From Lachnospiraceae bacterium (GTDB lineage Bacteria; Bacillota; Clostridia; Lachnospirales; Lachnospiraceae), in NCBI GenBank assembly GCA_900771195.1, contig CAAGMZ010000024.1, forward strand, positions 7,759 through 71,758: DNA of 64,000 bases. Reading direction: 5' to 3'. Below, piece by piece: positions 18,147 through 25,747 of the stretch. The notes under the pieces were generated by a model that saw only the letters and a list, made by a program, of their open reading frames with translations, was not told the origin of the DNA and made no database searches. Position 1 is the stretch's first letter. Every line of letters starts with the position of its first letter. A program made the position numbers and the translations under genes.

Positions 18147-18659
18147 TCAGTCGCCCGGCACAACTCTGTAATTAGTTGATCCAAATGCATAAGAAGTTGA
18201 GCATGTTACAGTCGCACTAAATGTGACACCTTTTGAAGCAGTATAAGTCACATGATTAACTATATCTTTAGTATTATCTTTTGGATACGTATAGTAAGCC
18301 TTTGATCCGGATATTGAACAATTGGCATCTTTGCATCCAACTGAAATACCGCCAATTCCAGAAACTGATACTGTATCTACGTGAGTAATTGTATCTGCTT
18401 TTTTACTTCCAGTATAATTTCCTCCGGTAGTTCCTGAAAATTCTGCGGTTTGGCGACCTATCCAATACAAGCTACCTTTCATATAAGTAGTACAAAAATA
18501 ATTACCATATTTTTTAGATCCAAACAAATCAACTGTTTTTTGATTAACAACGGTTGTTACTGAATTAGCAGATGCCAGAACATTTGTTAAATTCGAACTG
18601 ATAGCAATCGCAATTATTGATATTGCTATAATTACTTTTTTAAGAATTTTGTTGGTCAT
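18147..18659 (-). CDS. Small secreted four-cysteine protein, unknown
   Basis: 170 aa with a clear Sec signal peptide: basic MTNKILKK, hydrophobic core, and a VLASA cleavage site after residue 31. The mature part (about 139 residues) is rich in Gly, Ser, Thr and Tyr, looks beta-structured, and has four cysteines (56, 109, 114, 153), enough for two disulfides. No known bacteriocin, toxin or adhesin motif is seen. The start has AAAGGAG ahead. It is the first gene behind the c-di-GMP riboswitch, 22 bases before the membrane protein gene, which makes it the likely main product of the system: a secreted effector, surface protein or antimicrobial. Confidence 0.78.
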   Translation of the reverse strand: MTNKILKKVIIAISIIAIAISSNLTNVLASANSVTTVVNQKTVDLFGSKKYGNYFCTTYMKGSLYWIGRQTAEFSGTTGGNYTGSKKADTITHVDTVSVSGIGGISVGCKDANCSISGSKAYYTYPKDNTKDIVNHVTYTASKGVTFSATVTCSTSYAFGSTNYRVVPGD

Positions 18660-18690
18660 AAAGAACTCCTTTTCAAATAAAATTTATTTA

Positions 18691-18740
18691 CACTTATTTG
18701 AAAAAGTGATATACTTACCCTAGGTACTTTTTCATAAGTG
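18691..18740 (-). promoter_or_regulatory. Leader hairpin ahead of the secreted-protein gene
   Basis: CACTTAT (18691) and AAAAAGT (18701) pair with ACTTTTT (18726) and ATAAGTG (18734), leaving only a short bulge. It would form in the mRNA leader about 30 bases before the ribosome site. It could protect the 5' end, or act as a dimeric-protein operator at DNA level. Confidence 0.55.
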
Positions 18741-18751
18741 CTTAAGTGGTT

Positions 18752-18787
18752 GGACTCTGATTTTTGTCGCGAATTATATCAGAGTCC
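18752..18787. repeat. Perfect 10-bp hairpin with T-run on the plus strand
   Basis: GGACTCTGAT (18752-18761) pairs with ATCAGAGTCC (18778-18787), followed on the plus strand by TTTTTT. It has terminator shape for plus-strand transcription, but no plus-strand gene precedes it. In the minus-strand operon message it is simply a second leader hairpin. A weak minus promoter (TTTACA at 18815, TATAAA at 18791) would start within it. Confidence 0.5.
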
Positions 18788-18900
18788 TTTTTTATATATA
18801 GCAGAATTACTTTATGTAAACTGCAATATATCATTTTTGTTGTGTATATGATTAAATATTTTATAAATAAAGCGTCTTCGAAATTTTAATTCTATAAAAC

Positions 18901-18934
18901 AAAAAAACTGCAATATTAAAAAATAATATTGCAG
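18901..18934 (-). terminator. Riboswitch-controlled terminator
   Basis: On the minus strand CTGCAATATTA, a 5-base loop and TAATATTGCAG form a perfect 11-bp stem followed by seven T. The 5' arm (18924-18934) includes the bases that close helix P1 of the aptamer (18929-18934), so aptamer folding and termination exclude each other. Confidence 0.85.
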
Positions 18935-19011
18935 TCGAACTATCATAGTATACCCCATACCTTAGACTCCCAACTTTGCGTCACTGTATTTCTACAGTTT
19001 TGCCCCTACAA
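18929..19011 (-). ncRNA. c-di-GMP-I (GEMM-I) riboswitch
   Basis: Read on the minus strand, the core is GGGGCAAAA, then stem CTGTA-GAAA-TACAG (18984-18997), then TGACGCAAAG (18974-18983), GTCTAAGG, and ATGATAG before the 3' strand. These match the GEMM-I consensus in order and spacing: GGCAAA, GAAA tetraloop helix, GGACGCAAAG, tetraloop-receptor side ending CUAA, AUGGcAG. P1 is TTGTAG (19006-19011) with CTGCAA (18929-18934). It leads the operon of the secreted protein, membrane protein and ABC transporter. Because P1 uses the terminator's 5' arm, bound c-di-GMP should permit read-through (ON switch). No c-di-GMP enzyme gene is in the window. Confidence 0.92.
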
Positions 19012-19028
19012 AAATCCCCATCATTTGT

Positions 19029-19057
19029 AGTATATAATATTTGTTAAATTTTGTCAA
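19029..19057 (-). promoter_or_regulatory. Promoter of the riboswitch operon
   Basis: Minus-strand TTGACA (19052-19057), 17-base spacer, TATACT (19029-19034). This near-perfect promoter starts RNA at about 19022, just ahead of the aptamer. The leader to the first ATG (18659) is about 360 bases. Confidence 0.88.
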
Positions 19058-19070
19058 TAAAAATTTTCAA

Positions 19071-19105
19071 TTGAATTTCAGTTGAATTTCAGTTGAAAAT
19101 TTCAG
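19071..19105. repeat. Three 11-13 bp direct repeats upstream of the riboswitch promoter
   Basis: TTGAATTTCAG occurs at 19071-19081 and 19082-19092, and TTGAAAATTTCAG at 19093-19105. The 11-base period equals about one helical turn and the block begins 14 bases upstream of the -35 box. It fits an activator site or an A/T-rich UP-like element. Confidence 0.6.
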
Positions 19106-19107
19106 TA

Positions 19108-19150
19108 AAAAAAGTACGACTGCATTTTGAAAAGCCAAAAACGCAGCCGT
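19108..19150 (-). terminator. Terminator of the M15 peptidase gene
   Basis: On the minus strand ACGGCTGCGTTTTTG pairs with CAAAATGCAGTCGT and is followed by ACTTTTTTTACTG, a good intrinsic terminator 85 bases after the M15 stop. It insulates the riboswitch promoter from read-through. Confidence 0.75.
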
Positions 19151-19194
19151 AAAATAATCGTTTTCTCTTAACTTAATGACATTGATGCACAGCC

Positions 19195-19224
19195 AAGCGC
19201 AAGCGTCCGCCCGAAAATAAACAT
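19195..19224 (-). repeat. Partial palindromic repeat, right edge of low-GC island
   Basis: On the minus strand ATGTTTATTTTCGGGCGG is followed by ACGCT, TG, CGCTT. It is identical to the left-edge repeat (13955-13984) at 27 of 30 positions but inverted. It lies 11 bases after the stop of the M15 gene, just as the left copy follows argH. Confidence 0.8.
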
Positions 19225-19235
19225 TCTGCAGTCCC

Positions 19236-20015
19236 TTACTTCTCAAAATGCTGGTAATCTTTCACTGTGTTCCAGCTTCCGCCCCACGTGAAGCCGTGTT
19301 CGGTAAACACCTTATAAGCATAATCATTCTCATCTATTTTCATTACAAAATTATCTGTACGGTCAGCATAAGCCTCTGCAGTAACCGGCAATACCGAACC
19401 GTCGGATGACACATAAGGATTGTACAACGGATTAATATCCACCGCCATTCCGTATGCATGCTTTGACAATGAATCGCCTCCCGTGACCTTTCTGCTGTTA
19501 AAGCAGCTTGTGTTGTTTTTGGCCATGGATACCTCATCATTACCGCCATATTCGTCAATCAGCTTTATGCTTTCTATCGGGTATGAAGCCTTATATAATT
19601 CAAAAAAAACATCTGCCACATCATCGGCAATCTGCTCGTTTACAACAAGTTCTCCTTTATGTGCCGTGCTGTCAGTTCCCCAATACAGTACCGTGACATA
19701 TCTGAGCTCTGAGCGTTCAACCGGGCAGCTGTCATTATATGACTTTCCGTCCATCCTGCTCCATATCAGATCCGGGATTTCCATTGAAGCAAAATATGTT
19801 GCCTTATCATTTTCCGCAATCTCTGAGGGCATCGGAAATGCACCGCTGAATGTCCTTTCAGATGCATTTCCTGTTGTCATGCTTTCCATTTTGTGTTTAT
19901 ACACAAGCATCACAATGAGTACCCCGAGAAAAAGTGCACTAATGACAAGTATAACTTCCCCTGTATGCTTTACTTTTTTCTTTCTGCTCTTTGACCTGCC
20001 ATTTGTTTTATTCAA
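19236..20015 (-). CDS. M15 family D,D-carboxypeptidase / peptidoglycan L,D-peptidase
   Basis: 259 aa. A basic stretch and one membrane helix (about residues 19-40) anchor an outside domain. The C-terminal half has the M15 zinc pattern: SKHAYGMAVDINPLYNPY supplies His and Asp, and WGGSWNTVKDYQHFEK supplies the last His. Such enzymes trim peptidoglycan stem peptides. The start appears to be TTG at 20015, with AGGAG six bases ahead. It follows the MscS gene by 18 bases, and an intrinsic terminator stands downstream. Cell wall trimming beside a mechanosensitive channel suggests an envelope-stress pair, which is inference. Confidence 0.85.
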   Translation of the reverse strand: MNKTNGRSKSRKKKVKHTGEVILVISALFLGVLIVMLVYKHKMESMTTGNASERTFSGAFPMPSEIAENDKATYFASMEIPDLIWSRMDGKSYNDSCPVERSELRYVTVLYWGTDSTAHKGELVVNEQIADDVADVFFELYKASYPIESIKLIDEYGGNDEVSMAKNNTSCFNSRKVTGGDSLSKHAYGMAVDINPLYNPYVSSDGSVLPVTAEAYADRTDNFVMKIDENDYAYKVFTEHGFTWGGSWNTVKDYQHFEK

Positions 20016-20033
20016 AGCAATCTCCTGATAAAA

Positions 20034-20894
20034 CTATTTTTCACTACTCTTGACCGTAACCTCAAGCTGGTTGTAAGGAATACTGATTCCGTTTTCATCA
20101 AGCGCTGCCTTATACTCCTCCAGAAGTGCCCAGCGAACTGTCCAGTAATCCTCCGTTTTTACCCAGGCTCTGGTTCCTATTACAATGCTGCTGTCACCAA
20201 GACTGTCAACATACACAGAAGTGCCTTCTTCTTTAAGTATCTTGTCCTGCCCATCCAGTACCTGCTGTATAATGTCCTTGGCAAGCTTAATATCAGAATC
20301 ATATGAAATTCCGACAGTAATATCAACCCGGCGTTTCTCCTGTGCCGTATAGTTTGTGAGACTTGTGTTGGCCAACGAACCATTGGGAACAACTATCGTC
20401 TTATTATCCACGGTGAGAACCTTAGTGTAAAAAAGATCTATTCCCACAACTGTTCCTTCATTGCCATGAACATCTTCCTTTATGTAGTCACCTATTTTAA
20501 AAGGCTTAAACAAAAGTATCAGCACGCCGCCTGCAAAGTTGGACAGGCTTCCCTGTAATGCCAGGCCTATTGTAAGTCCGACCGTCCCCAATGCGGCAAT
20601 GAGAGATGTGGTAGGTATGCCAAGCACGCTTATGACAGTTATTGCAACAACAAAATAAAGTATGAACTTTATAAGTGACAGAACAAACTTGGCAACCATG
20701 GGGTCCATCTTAGTCTTTTTAAAAGAATTGCCGATAAGCTTGATTACCCATTTTAAAAGCTTGCTTGCCACAAACAGTATCAGAATGGCAATAAGTATGT
20801 TCTTGCCAACCGTCATGCACCAGTTAATTACCGTATTGAGCACTGTATGCCACTTATCTGATGCAGCTTCCTCCATAACTAACATAGTATTCAT
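20034..20894 (-). CDS. mscS: Small-conductance mechanosensitive channel (MscS family)
   Basis: 286 aa. Three helices are followed by the pore motif TSLIAALGTVGLTIGLALQGSLSNFAGGVLILLFKPFKIGD, split by small residues, then the beta domain (GTVVGIDLFYTKVLTVDNKTIVVPNG) and the C-terminal alpha/beta vestibule. It opens on membrane tension to release solutes on osmotic downshock. Length is normal for the family. It lies 10 bases after glgB on the same strand and 18 before the M15 gene. Confidence 0.93.
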   Translation of the reverse strand: MNTMLVMEEAASDKWHTVLNTVINWCMTVGKNILIAILILFVASKLLKWVIKLIGNSFKKTKMDPMVAKFVLSLIKFILYFVVAITVISVLGIPTTSLIAALGTVGLTIGLALQGSLSNFAGGVLILLFKPFKIGDYIKEDVHGNEGTVVGIDLFYTKVLTVDNKTIVVPNGSLANTSLTNYTAQEKRRVDITVGISYDSDIKLAKDIIQQVLDGQDKILKEEGTSVYVDSLGDSSIVIGTRAWVKTEDYWTVRWALLEEYKAALDENGISIPYNQLEVTVKSSEK

Positions 20895-20904
20895 TTAGTC
20901 TTCC

Positions 20905-23178
20905 CTACCTTTTTAGCTGTTTTTTGACCGTTTTTTTGCCTGTGCTTTTTCCCGCCGCAGGTGTTCTCTTCTTGGGAGTTGTGTCAGCCTCCGTGTATTT
21001 GAGTATGGTGATTCCCATGGGCGGCATCGTCAGCCTGATTGAGTCCTCGCGCCCGTCACACTCGTCCTTACGGGAATTAATCACGCGCCTGTTAATGTTG
21101 CCTGCTCCGCCGTACTTAACGTCATCACTGTTAAATATTTCCTTGTACTTGCCCATTCCCGGAACTCCAATCTTGTATCCGGGTCTGAGAACAGGTGTAA
21201 AATTAACGGCAACCACGAATTTATCACCGTTTTTCGCTTTTCTCACATACACAACGATGCACTCATCAGCCGATATGTTGTTAATCCATTCAAAACCTTC
21301 CGTTGAAAAATCAAGTTCATGAAAGGCAGGCTCGTTCTGATAAAGATTATTCAGATCCCTGACATAGTCCATAAGCTGCCTGTTCTCATTATTTTCGGCA
21401 AGCTGCCAGTCAAGCTCCCTTGCCTCGCTCCACTCTCTCTCCATTCCGAAATCCTGGCCCATAAAAAGAAGCTTTTTGCCCGGATGGGTAAACATAAATC
21501 CGTATGCCGCACGGAGATTATTCATCTTTTCCGCCTTTGTTGCACCCGGCATCTTGTTTATCATTGAGCATTTTCCATGAACCACCTCGTCATGTGATAT
21601 TACAAGTATAAAATTCTCGCTGTATGCATATATCATGCTGAATGTCAATTCGCCATATCTGCCTTTCCTGAAGAGGGGATCGCATTTCATGAAATCAAGG
21701 AAGTCATTCATCCAGCCCATGTTCCACTTATAATCGAAGCCGAGAGAACCATCCTTCACATCACCCGTTACCATAGGCCATGCCGTTGATTCCTCTGCAA
21801 TAAGCACAGCACCACCGCAGTTCTTATGGAAAACCTGACTGAGCTTCTTAAGAAACTCTATTGCCTCAAGATTCTCCTTGCCGCCATACATATTGGCAAC
21901 CCATTCACCTGGATTTTTGCCGTAATCAAGGTAAATCATTGATGCAACCGCATCCATACGGATTCCGTCCGCATGATATTCGTTAGCCCAGAACACTGCA
22001 TTGGAAGTAAGAAAAGACACAACCTCAGGTCTTCCGTAATTATATATTAATGTACCCCAGTGCGGATGTGCGCCTTTTCTGGGATCCCAGTGTTCATACA
22101 GGCATGTCCCGTCAAATCTGGCAAGTCCGAAGGCATCTCTTGGAAAATGAGCAGGAACCCAGTCAAGAATCACACCTATTCCGGCTTTGTGAAGTTCATC
22201 CACAAAATACCTGAAATCATCAGGAGTTCCGTATCTTGCTGTAGGTGCATAATATCCTGTTACCTGATATCCCCAAGACCCATCAAAGGGATGCTCCATA
22301 ACCGGCATTATTTCTACATGTGTATAGTTCATTTTCTTGACATAATCAATGACAATCGGTGCAAGCTCCCTGTAATTGCAGTATTCCCTGTCATCCTCAG
22401 GTGCCTTGAAAGAGCCGAGATACATCTCATAGATTGACATAGGTCTGCTATTATCTGCATCATTCCTCTCTTTCATCCATTTGTCATCTGACCATTCAAA
22501 ATCCGATTTAAACACTACCGATGCGTTGTTGGGTCGAAGTTCCGCCGAAAATGCATACGGATCAGCCTTCAGACCCGTAAGTCCGCCCTTAAAGCGAATT
22601 TCATACTTATATATGTCGCCCGGCTTTACGTATGGCACGAACAGCTCAAATACGCCAGATTCGTCATCTTTTTCCATCTGGTATATTCTTCCGTCCCAGT
22701 TGTTAAAATCTCCGACCACGCTCACTCTGAGTGCGTTAGGCGCCCACACGGCAAAAAGCGTTCCTTCCGTTCCTCTGATTTTCATCGGATGCGCACCAAG
22801 TATTTCCTGGGCTTTGTATGAAGTACCGGCATTAAATGCCTTTAATTCATTACGGTCAAGAAGTGACGGAATACTGTACGGATCTATTGTTTCAAATCTG
22901 CTCTTATCCGCAAATTCATACTCAATGATGTATTTAATTTCAGTTTTGGAGTTTACAAGAACAGCAAAAAAACCTTCCTCGTCAACCTGTTCCATTCTGT
23001 GCTTTGTCCCATCTTTCATCTTAAGTACAGCTTTTACTGCACCCGGATGAAAGCTCTGAACCAGCACACCACCCTTTACAATATGCTGTCCAAGCATCTT
23101 CTTGGGATGATCTGTGTCCGAATACACTATACCTTCAATTTCCGGCCAGTTCATTAACTCATATAATTTTTTGTTCAT
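20905..23178 (-). CDS. glgB: 1,4-alpha-glucan branching enzyme
   Basis: 757 aa. Branching enzyme making alpha-1,6 branches in glycogen. An N-terminal CBM48 region (GTEGTLFAVWAPNALRVSVVGDFNNWDG, split by gaps) precedes a GH13 barrel with GIRMDAVASM (nucleophile Asp), LIAEESTAWP (acid/base Glu) and ISHDEVVHG. The ATG at 23178 has GGAGGGG six bases ahead; the open frame extends 50 codons further without a ribosome site. The tail of about 25 residues is unusually rich in Lys and Thr. No other glycogen gene is nearby; it follows the DUF1015 gene by 16 bases. Confidence 0.95.
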   Translation of the reverse strand: MNKKLYELMNWPEIEGIVYSDTDHPKKMLGQHIVKGGVLVQSFHPGAVKAVLKMKDGTKHRMEQVDEEGFFAVLVNSKTEIKYIIEYEFADKSRFETIDPYSIPSLLDRNELKAFNAGTSYKAQEILGAHPMKIRGTEGTLFAVWAPNALRVSVVGDFNNWDGRIYQMEKDDESGVFELFVPYVKPGDIYKYEIRFKGGLTGLKADPYAFSAELRPNNASVVFKSDFEWSDDKWMKERNDADNSRPMSIYEMYLGSFKAPEDDREYCNYRELAPIVIDYVKKMNYTHVEIMPVMEHPFDGSWGYQVTGYYAPTARYGTPDDFRYFVDELHKAGIGVILDWVPAHFPRDAFGLARFDGTCLYEHWDPRKGAHPHWGTLIYNYGRPEVVSFLTSNAVFWANEYHADGIRMDAVASMIYLDYGKNPGEWVANMYGGKENLEAIEFLKKLSQVFHKNCGGAVLIAEESTAWPMVTGDVKDGSLGFDYKWNMGWMNDFLDFMKCDPLFRKGRYGELTFSMIYAYSENFILVISHDEVVHGKCSMINKMPGATKAEKMNNLRAAYGFMFTHPGKKLLFMGQDFGMEREWSEARELDWQLAENNENRQLMDYVRDLNNLYQNEPAFHELDFSTEGFEWINNISADECIVVYVRKAKNGDKFVVAVNFTPVLRPGYKIGVPGMGKYKEIFNSDDVKYGGAGNINRRVINSRKDECDGREDSIRLTMPPMGITILKYTEADTTPKKRTPAAGKSTGKKTVKKQLKR

Positions 23179-23194
23179 AGGTAGCCCCTCCTTA

Positions 23195-24433
23195 TCATCC
23201 AAGCATGTGTATGAAAAGACCGCTACGAAGCTTAGGCTCAAACCAGGTGGACTTGGGCGGCATAAGCCTGCCTGCGTCAGCCACCGAAAAAAGCTCCTGA
23301 ATCGATGTAGGATACATTGAAAAAGCAACCTTCATGTCCGATTCGGCTCGCCTTTCAAGCTCTGAAAGTCCACGGATTCCACCTATAAAATCAATTCTCT
23401 TATCCGTTCTCGGATCACCTATCCCAAGTATCGGAGCAAGAAGATAATCCTGTAATACAGCCACGTCAAGGCCATCCACCGGATCATCAGACCTGATGCT
23501 GTCCTTTGCCGTAAGAATATACCAGGTACCATCAAGATACATACCAAAGGAGCATTTTTCATCAGGATACAAAGCCTTATGGCCCTTCTTTTCCACGTCA
23601 AAATACCTGGAAACAGCCTCCAGATACTCATCCTCCGTAAGTCCGTTAAGATCCTTTACCACACGGTTATACGGCATTATCATAAGTTCTTCATCCGGGA
23701 AAAGGACTGAAAGAAAATAATTAAATTCTTCCGTTCCGTCGTAACCCGGGTTCTGCTCACGCCTCATAACTCCAACCCTTACCGCCGAGGCAGCCCTGTG
23801 GTGTCCGTCTGCAATATAGATTGAATTGATGGATGCAAAAGCGTCTCTCACATCGGAAATGTCCTTTGCATCATCTATCTTCCATACCTGATGCGTGATT
23901 CCGTCATTAGCCGTAAAATCATATATCGGAGTTTTTTTACAGTTGTCTGCTACCACACGGTTAATCACGCTGTTGGAACGGTAAGCAAGAAATATAGGCC
24001 CTGTCTGGGCATTGGTCCTGTCAACATGGTTAATTCTGTCCTGTTCCTTATCAGCCCTGGTATTCTCGTGTTTTTTGATTCTGTTTTCAAGATAATCGTC
24101 AATCGAGGCACATGCCACAATTCCTGTCTGTGCACGTCCATCCATAATAAGACGGTATATGTAATAGGCATCGTCATTGTCTTTAATGAAAATGCCGTCA
24201 GAGATTTCTTTGTTAAGCAATTCTTTTGCCTTGTCATAAACACAGTCTGCGTATGTATCCACATCATCACCAAACTGCGTCTCGGCTCTGTCAATATTAA
24301 GGAATGACAACGGGGCATTCTTTACAGCCTCGCAGGCTTCCTTTCTGTTATACACATCATATGGCAGCGCAGCTACCTTCTCTGCCAGCTCTGCGGCAGG
24401 TCTTACACATCTGAATGGTTTGATATCAGCCAT
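23195..24433 (-). CDS. DUF1015 family protein
   Basis: 412 aa. Conserved DUF1015 marks are present: the opening IKPFRCVRPAAELAEKVAALPYDV, the KKHENTRADKEQDRINHV block and YIADGHHRAASA. The biochemical role is not established. It stands in the order serC-serA-DUF1015, an arrangement seen often in Clostridia, which hints at a role linked to serine or phosphoserine metabolism. No signal peptide; cytoplasmic. Confidence 0.9.
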   Translation of the reverse strand: MADIKPFRCVRPAAELAEKVAALPYDVYNRKEACEAVKNAPLSFLNIDRAETQFGDDVDTYADCVYDKAKELLNKEISDGIFIKDNDDAYYIYRLIMDGRAQTGIVACASIDDYLENRIKKHENTRADKEQDRINHVDRTNAQTGPIFLAYRSNSVINRVVADNCKKTPIYDFTANDGITHQVWKIDDAKDISDVRDAFASINSIYIADGHHRAASAVRVGVMRREQNPGYDGTEEFNYFLSVLFPDEELMIMPYNRVVKDLNGLTEDEYLEAVSRYFDVEKKGHKALYPDEKCSFGMYLDGTWYILTAKDSIRSDDPVDGLDVAVLQDYLLAPILGIGDPRTDKRIDFIGGIRGLSELERRAESDMKVAFSMYPTSIQELFSVADAGRLMPPKSTWFEPKLRSGLFIHMLG

Positions 24434-24466
24434 TTTTACTCCTTTTTATGAAAAATATGATAAAGT

Positions 24467-24486
24467 CGGGCAGCCACTGCTGCCCG
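24467..24486. repeat. GC-rich hairpin between serA and the DUF1015 gene
   Basis: CGGGCAGC, loop CACT, GCTGCCCG forms a perfect 8-bp stem in the 69-base gap after the serA stop. There is no good T-run, so it may slow transcription or protect the serA mRNA end rather than terminate. Confidence 0.5.
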
Positions 24487-24502
24487 GCTCCAACAAGTAA
24501 AA

Positions 24503-25666
24503 TTACTTTATAACACGCACTTTGATAATTCCGGTCTTTGCGGAAATCTTTTCAGCAACATCAAAAGCAGAAGCCTTATCGATGTCAAAAAGAGAGTAGG
24601 CATAATTACCTCTGCTCTGATTAATCATCTTTTCAATATTGATTCCGCCGTTTCCGATTTCGCTGGAAAGCGTGCTTATAATATTGGGCTCATTCTTATG
24701 AAGAACGCCAATTCTTCCCGCCGTGCTGCAGACACCCATGTCAACAGCAGGGAAATTAACAGAATTACGGATATTTCCGTTCTCCACATAGTCCATAACC
24801 TCGTTAACTGCCATCACTGCGCAATTATCCTCAGACTCAACCGTAGAAGCGCCAAGATGGGGAAATGCCGTGCATCCCTTGGTATTGGCAAGCTTCGGTG
24901 TGGGGAAATCAGTGGCATAAGCAGCAACCTTTCCGGAATTAAGGGCATCCACAACATCATCCGCACACACAAGCAGATCTCTCGCAAAGTTAAGAAGGAC
25001 AACTCCATCCTTCATAAGTGCAATCGTATCCTTATTGATCATCTCCCTTGTATCGTCAAGGAGTGGTGTATGAACCGTTATATAATCGCAATTCCTGAAA
25101 ATTTCTTCCCTGGTCTCCACAACCGTAACGCTGCGTGACAGGTTAAGTGCATTATGGACTGACAAAAACGGATCGCATCCGTATACGTCCATTCCAAGAT
25201 GAACAGCAGCGTTGGCAACAAGTACGCCGATAGCACCAAGACCGATAACACCAAGCTTCTTGCCTTTAATCTCATGGCCTGCAAACTTTGACTTGGCCTT
25301 TTCCATAGTCTTTCCGATGTTCTCGTCATCTTTATTGTCATTTACCCAGCCGTTAGCTGCCACAAGATTTCTTGACGCAACTATCATCGCTGCAATAACA
25401 AGTTCCTTAACGCCATTGGCATTGGCTCCCGGCGTGTTGAAAACAACAATTCCCTTGTCGGCACATTTATCAAGGGGTATGTTATTTACTCCTGCACCGG
25501 CTCTTGCAACAGCAAGCAATTTGTCTGAAAGCTCCATATCATGCATGGCAGCACTTCTTACAAGAACTACCTCCGCATCCTCAAAGCTTTCTGTTTTTTC
25601 GTAATCACCTGTAAATTGTCCCAAACCTTCCTCTGAAATAGGGTTCAAGCAATTATATTTTACCAT
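24503..25666 (-). CDS. serA: D-3-phosphoglycerate dehydrogenase
   Basis: 387 aa. NAD-dependent enzyme of serine synthesis. The Rossmann motif KLGVIGLGAIGVLVANAA, the FNTPGANANGVKEL segment and the catalytic HLGASTVESEDNC region are clear. A C-terminal ACT domain starts near residue 310 (NIISTLSSEIGNGGINIEKMINQSRGNYAYSLFDID, split by conserved glycines) and could bind serine. The ATG at 25666 follows GGAGGACATAACA. It lies 81 bases after serC and is probably transcribed with it. Confidence 0.95.
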   Translation of the reverse strand: MVKYNCLNPISEEGLGQFTGDYEKTESFEDAEVVLVRSAAMHDMELSDKLLAVARAGAGVNNIPLDKCADKGIVVFNTPGANANGVKELVIAAMIVASRNLVAANGWVNDNKDDENIGKTMEKAKSKFAGHEIKGKKLGVIGLGAIGVLVANAAVHLGMDVYGCDPFLSVHNALNLSRSVTVVETREEIFRNCDYITVHTPLLDDTREMINKDTIALMKDGVVLLNFARDLLVCADDVVDALNSGKVAAYATDFPTPKLANTKGCTAFPHLGASTVESEDNCAVMAVNEVMDYVENGNIRNSVNFPAVDMGVCSTAGRIGVLHKNEPNIISTLSSEIGNGGINIEKMINQSRGNYAYSLFDIDKASAFDVAEKISAKTGIIKVRVIK

Positions 25667-25747
25667 TGTTATGTCCTCCTGCAAAATGTAACATCCAAGA
25701 GACTCTCGTACTATTCCGGAGCATATACACGGAACAGGGATGTCATA

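Noticed and set aside
18147..18659. Lactococcin-972-type bacteriocin
   Set aside because: The operon layout is somewhat similar, but the protein is larger, has four Cys and lacks the short Trp/Gly-rich pattern; the 593-aa neighbour is not the multi-pass immunity protein of that group.
18752..18793. Terminator of a hidden plus-strand gene
   Set aside because: No plus-strand reading frame or promoter was found in the 90 bases before it; the minus-strand leader explains it.
14062..19100. Prophage or insertion sequence
   Set aside because: No integrase, transposase or phage gene; only low GC and flanking inverted repeats point to transfer.
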